A stretch of DNA of 64,000 bases from Brachybacterium sp036311905 (GTDB lineage: Bacteria > Actinomycetota > Actinomycetes > Actinomycetales > Dermabacteraceae): contig NZ_JAZDCH010000027.1 in assembly GCF_036311905.1 (NCBI RefSeq), positions 1-64,000 of the forward strand, in the 5' to 3' direction. A program made the translations under genes and the position numbers. The notes under the pieces were generated by a model. That model searched no databases. It was not told where the DNA came from and worked only from the letters and a program-made list of their open reading frames with translations. How positions within the stretch are numbered: the stretch's first letter is position 1; each line of letters opens with the position of its first letter. Below, one piece after another: positions 42,026-50,182 of this stretch.

Positions 42026-42925
42026 ATGACGATGCGGAGCGACGACGCCCTGACCACCGGCCTGACCACCCGCCCGACCACCGGCACGACCCCGACCCCG
42101 ACGCCGACGACTGACCCCACCCCAGCCCCTGCGACCCTGCGCGTGCTGACCCAGAACCTCCGGTACGCGGACCCGTCGGTGCCGCCCGAGCACCCGGACC
42201 ACTGGCCGAGCCGCGCCCCGGTCCTCGCCGAGCTGCTGCGCGCGGCCGATGCCGACGTGATCGGCACCCAGGAGGTGCTCGCCGCCCAGATCCCGCTGCT
42301 GGACGAGGTGCTCGGCGCGACCCATCTGCGCCTGGGCATCGGCCGCGAGGGCGGCGGCCGGGGGGAGCACAACCTGCTGCTCCTGCGGCGGGAGCGCTTC
42401 GACCTGCTGGACTGGGACCAGTTCTGGCTGTCGGAGGATCCGGCGCGGATCGGCTCGCAGGGCTGGGACGGGCACTGCCCACGGATCGCGGTGTGGGCGC
42501 GGGTCCGGGACCGGTGGACCGGCGGGGAGCTGGTCTTCGCCGTCACCCATCTCGACCATGCGGGGGAGCGGGCCCGGGAGAAGGGCGCGGGACTGCTCGC
42601 TCAGCGCCTGCGGGAGGCGGCGGACGGCGCGCCGACGCTGCTGATGGGAGACTTCAACGCCGCCGGCGGGGACAGCACGCCGTGGCGGGTGCTGCGCGAT
42701 GCCGGCTTCGCGGACGCGCACGACGTCGCCGGGACGAAGGTCGGCGAGGACATCGGCACCTTCCCCGACTATGGCGCGCCGGAGGTGGGCGGCATCCGGA
42801 TCGACTGGATCCTCACCCGAGGCCTCGCGGTCCAGGAGTACGAGGCGTCCGTCCCCCGGCGGCAGGGACGGGCCGCGAGCGATCACGCGACGGTCACCGC
42901 GCGCGTGCGGCCGACGGGGGTCTGA
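42026..42925 (+). CDS. Endonuclease/exonuclease/phosphatase family hydrolase
   Basis: A 299-residue protein of the EEP superfamily (metal-dependent phosphodiesterases including nucleases, sphingomyelinases and inositol phosphatases). Residues 1-35 are a Thr/Pro-rich tail (TTxPT units) with no signal peptide. The core shows VLTQNLRYA, IGTQEVL (metal-binding Glu), VTHLDH, GDFNA and SDHATV, the full active-site set. The substrate is unknown; closest by eye are small soluble EEP proteins acting on sugar or lipid phosphodiesters. The ATG at 42026 follows ATGGAGGG. The nested hairpin lies directly upstream. Confidence 0.88.
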   Translation: MTMRSDDALTTGLTTRPTTGTTPTPTPTTDPTPAPATLRVLTQNLRYADPSVPPEHPDHWPSRAPVLAELLRAADADVIGTQEVLAAQIPLLDEVLGATHLRLGIGREGGGRGEHNLLLLRRERFDLLDWDQFWLSEDPARIGSQGWDGHCPRIAVWARVRDRWTGGELVFAVTHLDHAGERAREKGAGLLAQRLREAADGAPTLLMGDFNAAGGDSTPWRVLRDAGFADAHDVAGTKVGEDIGTFPDYGAPEVGGIRIDWILTRGLAVQEYEASVPRRQGRAASDHATVTARVRPTGV

Positions 42926-42934
42926 GCGCCCGGC

Positions 42935-43129
42935 TCACATGTCGCGCGCGGAGGTGACCAACTGCGTGCCGTCGACGTACACCACGGTCAGCTCGAGCAT
43001 GTCGCCGGCCTCGGAGATGTTCGCGCTCTGCACGAGGCCGGGCTGCACCTCGACCCAGCCCCCTGGGCAGTCTTCGACCTCTCCGTCGAGCGTCGCGGCG
43101 AGTCCGGCGACGGCACGGTGCCCCGTCAC
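42935..43129 (-). CDS. Small hypothetical protein, coupled to an LLM oxidoreductase
   Basis: A 64-residue reading frame from GTG at 43129, one nucleotide after the stop of the LLM oxidoreductase gene, so translation could be coupled. The sequence (WVEVQPGLVQSANISEAGDMLELTVVYVDGTQLV) has the look of a compact beta domain and codon usage like its neighbours. No membrane span; two residues before its end is a final RDM. I recognise no family. Its convergent neighbour ends at 42925. Confidence 0.45.
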   Translation of the reverse strand: MTGHRAVAGLAATLDGEVEDCPGGWVEVQPGLVQSANISEAGDMLELTVVYVDGTQLVTSARDM

Positions 43130-43130
43130 C

Positions 43131-44138
43131 TCACAGCCCCCAGGCCTCCGCGAGCAGCTCGAGGCCGCGCATCCGGTGCTCGGGATCGAAGTAGTTCGCG
43201 GTGACGATCAGCTCGTCGGCCTCGGTCGCGGCGACGATCGCCTCGAGCTGCTCGACGACGCTCGCGGGCGAGCCGACGGCGCGGATCGAGAGGGTCTGCT
43301 CGACCTGGGAGAGGAGATGGTCGGGGACCGTGCCCTCGAGATCCCGGGGCGGCTGCATGGCCTGCCGCTGCCCGGTGACGACCCCGAGGAACTGCTGCAC
43401 GTTGGTGGTGAACAGGCGCTGCGCCTCCGCGTCGGTCGGGGCGATGACCACGTTCACGCCGACCATCGTGCGGGGCGCCTCGAGCTGGGCGGCGTCGCTC
43501 TGCGTCGCCGAGAACTGCTCGCGGTACACGCGCAGCGCTTCGAGGTACTGGAAGGGCGCGAAGTGAGAGGCGACGGAGAAGGGCATGCCCAGCTGCGCCG
43601 CGAGGCGCGCACCGTTCGTGGTCGAGCCGAGGATCCACATCGGCACCTCGGTGCCCTCGGCGACGCCCGCCCGGATCGGGAGGGTGCCGCTGGGCTCGGC
43701 CCGGGACCAGTCGCGCATCTGCTCGACGGCGGCGACGAAGGCGCCGGGCTCCGCCGAGGTGCGGGCCAGCAGCTGCGCCGTGTACTGGTCGGTGCCGGGC
43801 GCGCGGCCGAGCCCCAGGTCGATGCGGTCTCCGTGGAACTGGACGAGGGTGCCGAACTGCTCGATCACGGCGAGCGGGGAGTGGTTGGGGAGCATGATGC
43901 CGCCGGAGCCGACGCGGATCCGCTCGGTGAGGGAGGCGGCGCGGTCGATGAGCAGGCTGGTCGCGCTCGAGGCGAGGGTCGCTGCGTTGTGGTGCTCGGC
44001 GTACCAGTAGCGGGCGTATCCGGAGCGGTCGGCGGTCTGCGCGGCGCGCATCGAGGTGTCGATCGCCTCGCGCGTGCTCTGCCCCTCGCTGAGGGGCACC
44101 AGATCCAGGATCGACAGCGGGACGTGGGGGATGCTCAT
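43131..44138 (-). CDS. LLM class flavin-dependent oxidoreductase
   Basis: A 335-residue luciferase-like (alpha/beta)8 barrel enzyme using FMN or F420. The N-terminal VPLSILDLVPLSEGQ and ARYWYAEHHN, the GSGGIMLPNHSPLAVIEQFGTL segment and the ADELIVTANYFD motif place it in the small 'MsnO8/YwcH-like' LLM group. The substrate is unknown. The ATG at 44138 is 6 nt after TAGGCT (44145-44150), a probable leaderless start. A second, related LLM gene lies divergently at 44256, with a 117-bp shared promoter region. Confidence 0.9.
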   Translation of the reverse strand: MSIPHVPLSILDLVPLSEGQSTREAIDTSMRAAQTADRSGYARYWYAEHHNAATLASSATSLLIDRAASLTERIRVGSGGIMLPNHSPLAVIEQFGTLVQFHGDRIDLGLGRAPGTDQYTAQLLARTSAEPGAFVAAVEQMRDWSRAEPSGTLPIRAGVAEGTEVPMWILGSTTNGARLAAQLGMPFSVASHFAPFQYLEALRVYREQFSATQSDAAQLEAPRTMVGVNVVIAPTDAEAQRLFTTNVQQFLGVVTGQRQAMQPPRDLEGTVPDHLLSQVEQTLSIRAVGSPASVVEQLEAIVAATEADELIVTANYFDPEHRMRGLELLAEAWGL

Positions 44139-44144
44139 GGCGCG

Positions 44145-44150
44145 AGCCTA
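44145..44150 (-). promoter_or_regulatory. Putative leaderless -10 box of the first LLM gene
   Basis: TAGGCT on the minus strand, 6 nt before the ATG at 44138. Confidence 0.4.
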
Positions 44151-44255
44151 GCCAGCTCCGACGCCGCGCGGCGGGCGAGCGGAGCGGGGGAAGGATCACC
44201 CGAGATCAGTCCGCGGAACGGGAAGATCCGGGGGTGCGGGGGCGTTGCGCCTGCC

Positions 44256-45224
44256 GTGAGACTCTCCCTCCTGGACCGCTCCCGCACGCGCGCGGGCATG
44301 CCGGAGGCGTCGGCCCTCGCCCACAGCGTGGAGCGGGCCGTGGCCGCGGAGGAGCTCGGTTACCACCGCTTCTGGGTCGCCGAGCACCATGCCGTCCCGG
44401 GGATCGCGTCAGGCTCCCCGGCGGTGCTGCTCGCCGCGATCGGCCAGCGCACCGGGCGGATCCGCCTCGGCTCGGGCGGGGTGATGCTGCCCAACCACCG
44501 CCCGCTCGTCGTCGCCGAGCAGTTCCTCATGCTCGAGGCGCTCACCCCGGGCCGGGTGGACCTGGGGCTGGGTCGCTCCCTCGGATTCACCGCCCCCGTC
44601 CGGGAGGCACTGGGCCGCACCGAGGCGAGCACGGAGCAGTTCGCCGACGAGGTGGCGGAGGTGCGCGCGCTCCTCGAGGGCACGGCCGCGCTCACCGCCC
44701 GGCCCGTCACCGCGAGCCCGCCCCCGCTGCACCTCCTGGCCACGGGCGCCGGTCTCGAGCTCGCCGCCCGGCTCGGTCTCGGCGTGGTCCTCGGCGGGCC
44801 GGTGCTCGCGGCCGACGACCTCGGCGAGCGCCTCGACGGCTACCGGCGCGCCTTCCGCTCGCATCGGGGGAGCGCGCCGCACGTGATGCTGTCCCTCGAT
44901 CTGCTCGTCGCCGACACCGACGCGGAGGCGCGCGAGCTGGCGCTGTCGGAGGTGTGGGCGATGGTCGCCTCCCGTCGCACCGGCGCCTTCCCACCGCTCG
45001 AGGATCCCCTCTCGATCCTGTCGGCGGAGCGGACCGCCCGAGAGTCGGCGCAGCTCGAGCGCGGGCTCGCGACCGCCTGGGCGGGCAGCCCGGGGACGCT
45101 CCGACCGCGGATCGAGCGGCTGCTCGAGCGATCGCGGGCCGACGAGATCCTCGCCGCGGGTGCGGCCTTCGACCGCGCGGCGCTCGCCGACTCCGACCAG
45201 CGGGCCATGGCGCTGCTGGGCTGA
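44256..45224 (+). CDS. LLM class flavin-dependent oxidoreductase, second copy
   Basis: A 322-residue luciferase-like enzyme related to the divergent neighbour: RLSLLDRSRTRAG, YHRFWVAEHHAVPG, LGSGGVMLPNHRPLVVAEQF. It has a shorter middle region and lacks the neighbour's PxxYLEALRVYR loop, so it is a diverged paralogue, not a recent copy. The start is inferred at GTG 44256; no strong ribosome site is visible. It is convergent with the CDF transporter gene, with only 5 nt between the stops. The substrate is unknown. Confidence 0.87.
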   Translation: MRLSLLDRSRTRAGMPEASALAHSVERAVAAEELGYHRFWVAEHHAVPGIASGSPAVLLAAIGQRTGRIRLGSGGVMLPNHRPLVVAEQFLMLEALTPGRVDLGLGRSLGFTAPVREALGRTEASTEQFADEVAEVRALLEGTAALTARPVTASPPPLHLLATGAGLELAARLGLGVVLGGPVLAADDLGERLDGYRRAFRSHRGSAPHVMLSLDLLVADTDAEARELALSEVWAMVASRRTGAFPPLEDPLSILSAERTARESAQLERGLATAWAGSPGTLRPRIERLLERSRADEILAAGAAFDRAALADSDQRAMALLG

Positions 45225-45229
45225 GCGGT

Positions 45230-46207
45230 TCAGGCGGGCGGGCGCAGGTTCGCGTCGTCGTCCCCGTGGATCGGCACGTGCGCCTCGGGGATGTCCTCGT
45301 AGCTCGCCGGGTCGGAGATCGGCTCGAGGTGGGTGAGCACGGTGAGGGTGGGCATCGCGCGCATCAGCTCGTGCTCGAGCTCCTCGATGTAGTCGTGGCC
45401 CTGCTTGACCGTCCACTCGTCCGGCACCAGGACGTGCACGTTCATGTACTTCTCCTGCCCGGCCTCGCGGGTCTGCAGGCCGTGGAAGGTGACGGTCCCG
45501 TCGGTGCGGCGGCGGAGGATGTCGGCGATGACCTCGTTCTCCTCGTCAGGCAGCGCTTTGTCCAGCAGGCCCGAGACGGACTCGGAGATCAGCCCGATGC
45601 CGGTGACGATGATGTTCACGCCGACGGCGAAGGCGACGATCGGGTCCAGCCGGTCCCAGCCGGTCAGCACCACGAGGCCGACGCCGAAGAGCACGCCCGC
45701 GCTCGTGACCACGTCGGTCATGAGGTGCTTGCCGTCGGCGCGCAGGGTGATCGAGTTGTGGGTGCGGCCCGCGCGCAGCAGCACGAGGGCGACGCCGCCG
45801 TTGATCAGGCTCGCGACCACGCTGATCGCGAGGCCCCAGCCGACGTTCTGGAGCGGCTGCGGGTTCAGGAAGCGCTCGACCGAGGTCACCAGGATCACCG
45901 CGGCGGCGAGGAAGATCATCACGCCCTCGACGGCGGCGGAGAAGTACTCGGCCTTCGCCCGCCCGTAGAGGAACCGCTCGGTCGCCGGACGGATCGCGAC
46001 GCGCAGGGCGATCAGCGCGACCACGGCCGCGACCAGGTTCACCACGGACTCGGCGGCGTCGGAGAGCAGTCCCACCGAGCCGGTCATGAGCCAGGCCCCG
46101 GCCTTGAGGGAGATGGTGAGGACGGCGGCGGCGATCGACAGCCAGGCGAACCGGGTGAGGTCCACGCGCTGCGGCGCGGGGCGGGCCGGGGGAGCGGCGG
46201 CGGTCAT
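45230..46207 (-). CDS. Cation diffusion facilitator (CDF) metal efflux transporter
   Basis: A 325-residue, six-span metal/proton antiporter. Features: SVGLLSDAAESVVNL in helix II (metal Asp), LRADGKHLMTDVVTSAGVL in helix V (HxxxD site), and a C-terminal cytoplasmic domain (EVIADILRRRTDGTVTFHGLQTREAGQEKYMNVHVLVPDEWTV, split around the conserved His). The HD-HD/DD set suggests zinc or a similar divalent ion. The start overlaps the ArsR-type regulator's stop by 4 nt, a classic regulator-exporter operon. Confidence 0.92.
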   Translation of the reverse strand: MTAAAPPARPAPQRVDLTRFAWLSIAAAVLTISLKAGAWLMTGSVGLLSDAAESVVNLVAAVVALIALRVAIRPATERFLYGRAKAEYFSAAVEGVMIFLAAAVILVTSVERFLNPQPLQNVGWGLAISVVASLINGGVALVLLRAGRTHNSITLRADGKHLMTDVVTSAGVLFGVGLVVLTGWDRLDPIVAFAVGVNIIVTGIGLISESVSGLLDKALPDEENEVIADILRRRTDGTVTFHGLQTREAGQEKYMNVHVLVPDEWTVKQGHDYIEELEHELMRAMPTLTVLTHLEPISDPASYEDIPEAHVPIHGDDDANLRPPA

Positions 46208-46560
46208 CGGGGATCCTTCCGGGGCGGGTCGGGGGCGAGGGAGCCGTCGGGAGCGATGTGCTCGAAGATCTGCTCGACGAGCTGGACCACGTGCGGGTCC
46301 TCGACCGTGTAGTAGCTGTGGCGGCCCTCCCGGGTCGCCGAGACGATGCCCGTCAGCCGCAGCTTGCGCAGGTGCTGGCTCGTGGTGGGCAGGCTCAGCC
46401 CGACCCGCTCCGCCAGCGCCCCGACGTCGTAGCGACCGGTGCTCATGAGCTGGACCAGGTGGAGCCGGGCCGGGCTCGCGAGCATCGCGAAGGTGTCCGC
46501 GGCCGCGGCGAGCTGCGGCTCGGTGGGGGCGGGGCGCAGCTCGCCCGGGGTCGTCGTCAT
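46204..46560 (-). CDS. ArsR/SmtB family metal-sensing repressor
   Basis: A 118-residue winged-helix repressor. The recognition helix is LSLPTTSQHLRKLRLTG and the beta hairpin GRHSYYTV. Near the C-terminus EDPHVVQLVEQIFEH aligns with the alpha5 zinc site of CzrA/SmtB: Asp, His two residues on, and His 11 residues later; the fourth ligand is not obvious. It lacks the alpha3N cysteines of ArsR/CadC, so a Zn/Co-type alpha5 sensor is inferred. The ATG at 46560 is chosen as the start (46569 is also possible). A perfect inverted repeat upstream (46582-46605) is its likely operator. It leads the operon with the CDF exporter. Confidence 0.9.
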   Translation of the reverse strand: MTTTPGELRPAPTEPQLAAAADTFAMLASPARLHLVQLMSTGRYDVGALAERVGLSLPTTSQHLRKLRLTGIVSATREGRHSYYTVEDPHVVQLVEQIFEHIAPDGSLAPDPPRKDPR

Positions 46561-46581
46561 GGCCGACATCCTCGCCGACGT

Positions 46582-46605
46582 TTCGTCATTCGCGCAACTG
46601 ACGAA
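46582..46605. promoter_or_regulatory. ArsR-type operator
   Basis: Perfect 7-bp arms TTCGTCA and TGACGAA with a 10-nt spacer, 22-45 nt upstream of the repressor start. Confidence 0.6.
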
Positions 46606-46682
46606 GTGTTGGATGTGGCGCGGCCGACGGGGGAGCGAGCTCCGGGTCGGGGTGGAGGGGCCCTGGCGGAGTGCGGGTCGCG

Positions 46683-47162
46683 TCAGAGGACGACGCGGGT
46701 GGGCTTGCCCTTCACCGGCAGGCCCGCACGGCGGTACGCGCGGAAGCCGCCGACCAGGTCCGTCGCGCGGGAGAAGCCGAGATCGCGCAGGTCCCGGGCG
46801 GCGAGCGAGGAGTAGTACCCCTCGTTGCACACCAGGATCACCAGGTCGTCAAGGCCGGGGCCGCCGTCCATCCGATGCGCGGAGCCTGGATCGAGCCGCC
46901 ACTCGAGCACCAGGCGCCCCATGACGGTCGCGCCGGGGATGTGGCCCTCGGGCTCGCGGGTCCGCTCGGAGCGGAGGTCGATCACGTGGGCGCCGTGCGC
47001 GATGAGATCCGGCAGATCGGCGGGCTCCACGCGGTCCACGCCGCGCCGCGAGGCCTCGAGCACCTCGTCGATCGAGCGGTGTGCGGGCACCTCCGCGCGC
47101 CGACGGCCGACGGGCCGATCCGTGAAGGAGGACCCGTCGGCCGCCGCAGACGAGGAGGTCAC
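46683..47162 (-). CDS. Rhodanese-like domain protein
   Basis: A 159-residue protein with one rhodanese domain after a short polar N-terminus. The catalytic cysteine loop reads VCNEGYYSS, preceded by HVIDLRSERTREPEGHIPGA and followed by LGFSRATDLVGGFRAYRRAGLPV. It would transfer sulfane sulfur from a donor to a thiol acceptor. The GTG start overlaps the stop of the DEAD helicase by 4 nt (GTGA), suggesting coupled translation. The functional link to an RNA helicase is unknown. Confidence 0.88.
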   Translation of the reverse strand: MTSSSAAADGSSFTDRPVGRRRAEVPAHRSIDEVLEASRRGVDRVEPADLPDLIAHGAHVIDLRSERTREPEGHIPGATVMGRLVLEWRLDPGSAHRMDGGPGLDDLVILVCNEGYYSSLAARDLRDLGFSRATDLVGGFRAYRRAGLPVKGKPTRVVL

Positions 47163-48772
47163 CGGCCGCGGCGCGAGGAGAAGGCCGCGAGGCCGCCGCC
47201 CGAGGAGGAGCCGCCGGTCGAGGTCGAGTAGACGCTGCCCGAGCCGGAGCGACCCTGGCCGCCGCTGCGACCCCGGCCCTGACCGCCGCGCGAGCCCTGC
47301 CCGCCGCGGCCGCCCTGGCCTCCGGACTCGCCGCGACCGCGACCCTGGCCCTGACCCTGCTGACCCCGCTGGCCCGAGTTCTCGCCGCCGCGGCCGCCCT
47401 GGCTCCGGCCCTCGCCGGAGCGTGCGCCCTGGCCACCGCGACCACGGCCCTCGCCGCCGCCCTGGCCGCCGCGACCGCCACGTCCCTGGCCGCCGCCCTG
47501 ACCGCGTCCGCGACCACGACCGCCGCCGGGGATGCCCGCCTCGCGGCGCGCCTGCTCCTCGGGGCTGTCCTCGGTGACCGGTCCGCGCGGCTCATGGGTC
47601 TCGACCCGCTGGCCCGGGGCGAGTGCGGTCAGCACCGGGCTCGCCGCGGTCACGCCCTGGTGGCGGGTCGGGGTGATCCCGGCCTTGCGCATCAGGTCGT
47701 GGACGTCCTTCCGCTGCTCCGGGGTCTGCACGGTGATGACGGTGCCGGACTCGCCGGCCCGCGCGGTGCGGCCCGAGCGGTGCAGGTAGGCCTTGTGCTC
47801 GATGGGCGGATCGGCGTGGACCACGAGCGCGACCTCGTCGACGTGGATGCCGCGCGCGGCGATGTCGGTGCAGACCATCGTGGTCGCGGTGCCCGAGCCG
47901 AAGGCCTCGAGGTTCCGGGTGCGGGCGTTCTGCGAGAGGTTGCCGTGCAGGTCCACCGCGTCGACGCCGCGGGCGGCGAGCTTGCGGGCGAGGTTCTTCG
48001 CGCCGTACTTGGTGCGGGTGAACATGATCGTGCGGCCCGGCGCGGCGGCGAGGTCGCGCAGCACGTCGAAGCGGGCGGTCGGGTCGACCTCGAGGACGTG
48101 GTGCTCCATGGTGCCGACGGGGCTCGTGGCCGGGTCGGCGGAGTGGGTGACCGGGTCGTGCAGGAACTGCTGGACGATCTTGTCCACGCCGGCGTCGAGG
48201 GTCGCGGAGAACAGCATGCGCTGTCCCTTCGCGGGGGTCGCCGCGAGGATCCGGCGCACCATCGGCAGGAAGCCCATGTCGGCCATGTGGTCGGCCTCGT
48301 CGATCACGGTGATCTCGATGGCGGAGAGGTCGGCGTGGCCCTGGCCCATCAGATCCAGCAGGCGGCCGGGGCAGGCGATGAGCACGTCGACTCCGCTGGC
48401 GAGGGCTTTGACCTGCGGGTTCTGCCCCACGCCGCCGAAGACGACGGTGCTGCGGAGCTTCCCGGCGCGCTCGAGCGGGGCGAGCGAGTCGGCGATCTGC
48501 GAGGCCAGCTCGCGGGTCGGCGCGAGCACCAGCGAACGCGGCCGACGCGCCTGGCGGCGGCGCGGCTCGGCGAGCAGGCGGGCGACCAGCGGGAGGAGGA
48601 AGGCGTAGGTCTTGCCCGAGCCGGTGCGGCCGCGGCCGAGCACGTCGCGACCCGCGAGGGAGTCGGGCAGCGTCGCCGCCTGGATCGGGGTGGGGGAGGT
48701 GATGCCCTGCGGAGCGAGTGCTTCGACGAGGGCGGTGGGCACGCCGAGGCGTGCGAAGTCAGAGGTGGTCAC
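47159..48772 (-). CDS. DEAD-box RNA helicase (RhlE-like) with Gly/Arg/Gln tail
   Basis: A 537-residue ATP-dependent RNA helicase. Conserved motifs occur in order: GRTGSGKT, PTRELA, VIDEADH, FSATL, TRTKYGAKNLARKL, DIAARGIHV and HRSGRTARAG. After residue ~395 the tail of ~140 residues is almost only Gly, Arg, Gln and Ser in RGG/GQG repeats, which in this family bind RNA and favour condensates. The GTG at 48772 is inferred as the start. It overlaps the rhodanese gene by 4 nt. Such helicases aid ribosome assembly and cold growth. Confidence 0.94.
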   Translation of the reverse strand: MTTSDFARLGVPTALVEALAPQGITSPTPIQAATLPDSLAGRDVLGRGRTGSGKTYAFLLPLVARLLAEPRRRQARRPRSLVLAPTRELASQIADSLAPLERAGKLRSTVVFGGVGQNPQVKALASGVDVLIACPGRLLDLMGQGHADLSAIEITVIDEADHMADMGFLPMVRRILAATPAKGQRMLFSATLDAGVDKIVQQFLHDPVTHSADPATSPVGTMEHHVLEVDPTARFDVLRDLAAAPGRTIMFTRTKYGAKNLARKLAARGVDAVDLHGNLSQNARTRNLEAFGSGTATTMVCTDIAARGIHVDEVALVVHADPPIEHKAYLHRSGRTARAGESGTVITVQTPEQRKDVHDLMRKAGITPTRHQGVTAASPVLTALAPGQRVETHEPRGPVTEDSPEEQARREAGIPGGGRGRGRGQGGGQGRGGRGGQGGGEGRGRGGQGARSGEGRSQGGRGGENSGQRGQQGQGQGRGRGESGGQGGRGGQGSRGGQGRGRSGGQGRSGSGSVYSTSTGGSSSGGGLAAFSSRRGR

Positions 48773-49022
48773 GAGGATCCGTTCTGCGTGGTGCGTCCCG
48801 CCCGGTGCGCCCGTGGCCCGGCGCCGTTCAGGCGGGGGAGGGTCTGCGCAGTCGCCCGTGACGGGGACCTGTGCCGCGGCGGGGTGACGGCACTCGAGCT
48901 CCACGGTAGGGGCCGCCCCGCCCGGTGGCGAGACCGGGGCCCGCCGATGTGAGATACCCCGGCTCCCGCAGCGGAGCGTCGCGGGGACGTAGGGTGCGAG
49001 CACCGGGAGAGCTGGAGGACCG

Positions 49023-50024
49023 ATGGCCCGCAGGGTGAGCATCAAGGACGTCGCCGAGAGGGCGGGCGTGTCCTGGAAGACCGTGTCGAACGTCGTCAAC
49101 GAGCGGCCCGTGGTCCGCCCGGAGACCCGGGAGCGGGTCCTGGCGGCGATCGAGGAGCTCGGCTACGTCCCCAACCAGGTCGGCCGCGAGCTGCGCGGCG
49201 GGCCGACGGGATCCCTCGCGCTCGTGGTCCCCGAGCTGCAGAACCCGTACTTCGCCCGTCTCGCCGAGCGGATGCAGGCCGCCGCCCGGGCCCGCGGGCG
49301 CACCGTGAGCGTCGAGGTGTCCTTGCACAGCGCCGCGACCGAGCGCGCCCACATCAGCGGCCGCAGCTCGCGCCCGGTGGACGCCGTGGTCATCTCCCCG
49401 TCGGCCCTGACCGCCGAGGACCTGCGCGATCGCACCTCCGGCCCGCCCGTGGTGCTGCTCGGCGAGATGCTGCTCGCCGCCCCGGACATCGTGCACGTGG
49501 CGATCGACAACGTCGCTTCCGCCGCCGAGGTGGTGCGCCACCTGGTGGCCGCCGGCCACCGTCGGCTGCTGTTCCTGGGGGCCGACGAGGGGCGCCGCTC
49601 CACGGGCGCCGACCGCCTCGTCGGCCTCCGCCTCGCGAGCACCGAGGCCGGGCTCGACGAGGACCCGGCGCTGATCCGTCACGTGAGCGACTGGACGCGG
49701 GAGGGTGGTCGCGACGAGATCGCCGCGGCGCTCGCCGAGGGCCTCGACTTCGATGCCGTCGTGGCCGGGAACGACCTGCTCGCCATCGGTGCGCTGATCG
49801 CCCTGCTCGATGCGGGGCGCCGCGTCCCCGAGGACGTCGCCGTGGTCGGCTGGGACGACCTGGTCGAAGCGGCGTGGACGCGCCCGGCGCTGACGACCGT
49901 CGCCCCCGACCTCGACGCCCTCGTCGCCGCCGCCCTCGACGCGGCCCTCGCCGCCCCCGCCGAGCGCGAGGGCGTCGAGCGGGTGATCGCGCACCGGCTC
50001 GTCGAGCGCGGCACCACCCGCTGA
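49023..50024 (+). CDS. LacI family transcriptional regulator
   Basis: A 333-residue repressor. The N-terminal LacI helix-turn-helix is VSIKDVAERAGVSWKTVSNVVNE, followed by the hinge and a periplasmic-binding-protein-like sugar domain (LALVVPELQNPYFARLAERM; VAVVGWDDL). The ATG at 49023 follows CTGGAGG. The downstream GH2 gene (start 50183) is on the same strand and is the probable target; the sugar is not known. It is divergent from the DEAD helicase; the 250 bp between them hold no gene. Confidence 0.92.
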   Translation: MARRVSIKDVAERAGVSWKTVSNVVNERPVVRPETRERVLAAIEELGYVPNQVGRELRGGPTGSLALVVPELQNPYFARLAERMQAAARARGRTVSVEVSLHSAATERAHISGRSSRPVDAVVISPSALTAEDLRDRTSGPPVVLLGEMLLAAPDIVHVAIDNVASAAEVVRHLVAAGHRRLLFLGADEGRRSTGADRLVGLRLASTEAGLDEDPALIRHVSDWTREGGRDEIAAALAEGLDFDAVVAGNDLLAIGALIALLDAGRRVPEDVAVVGWDDLVEAAWTRPALTTVAPDLDALVAAALDAALAAPAEREGVERVIAHRLVERGTTR

Positions 50025-50101
50025 CCCGCGCCCCGCACGCTCGTGCCCGTCGGCCGCGTCCACCTCGCGATTCCCACGTTGCACTTCGCGCTGGGGTGCG
50101 G

Positions 50102-50141
50102 TTGACTGACTCCTGACAGCCCGTACGGCGCACCGTGCGCC
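50102..50141 (+). promoter_or_regulatory. Promoter and candidate operator of the GH2 gene
   Basis: TTGACT (50102-50107) and TACGGC (50124-50129, 16-nt spacer) could form the promoter. The perfect 15-nt palindrome GGCGCACCGTGCGCC (50127-50141) overlaps the -10 and is a possible site for the adjacent LacI protein; its odd-centred symmetry is unusual for LacI operators. Confidence 0.35.
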
Positions 50142-50182
50142 GAGGCCTCAGCGCCGAGTCCCCTCGACCCCAGGAGCAGTCC

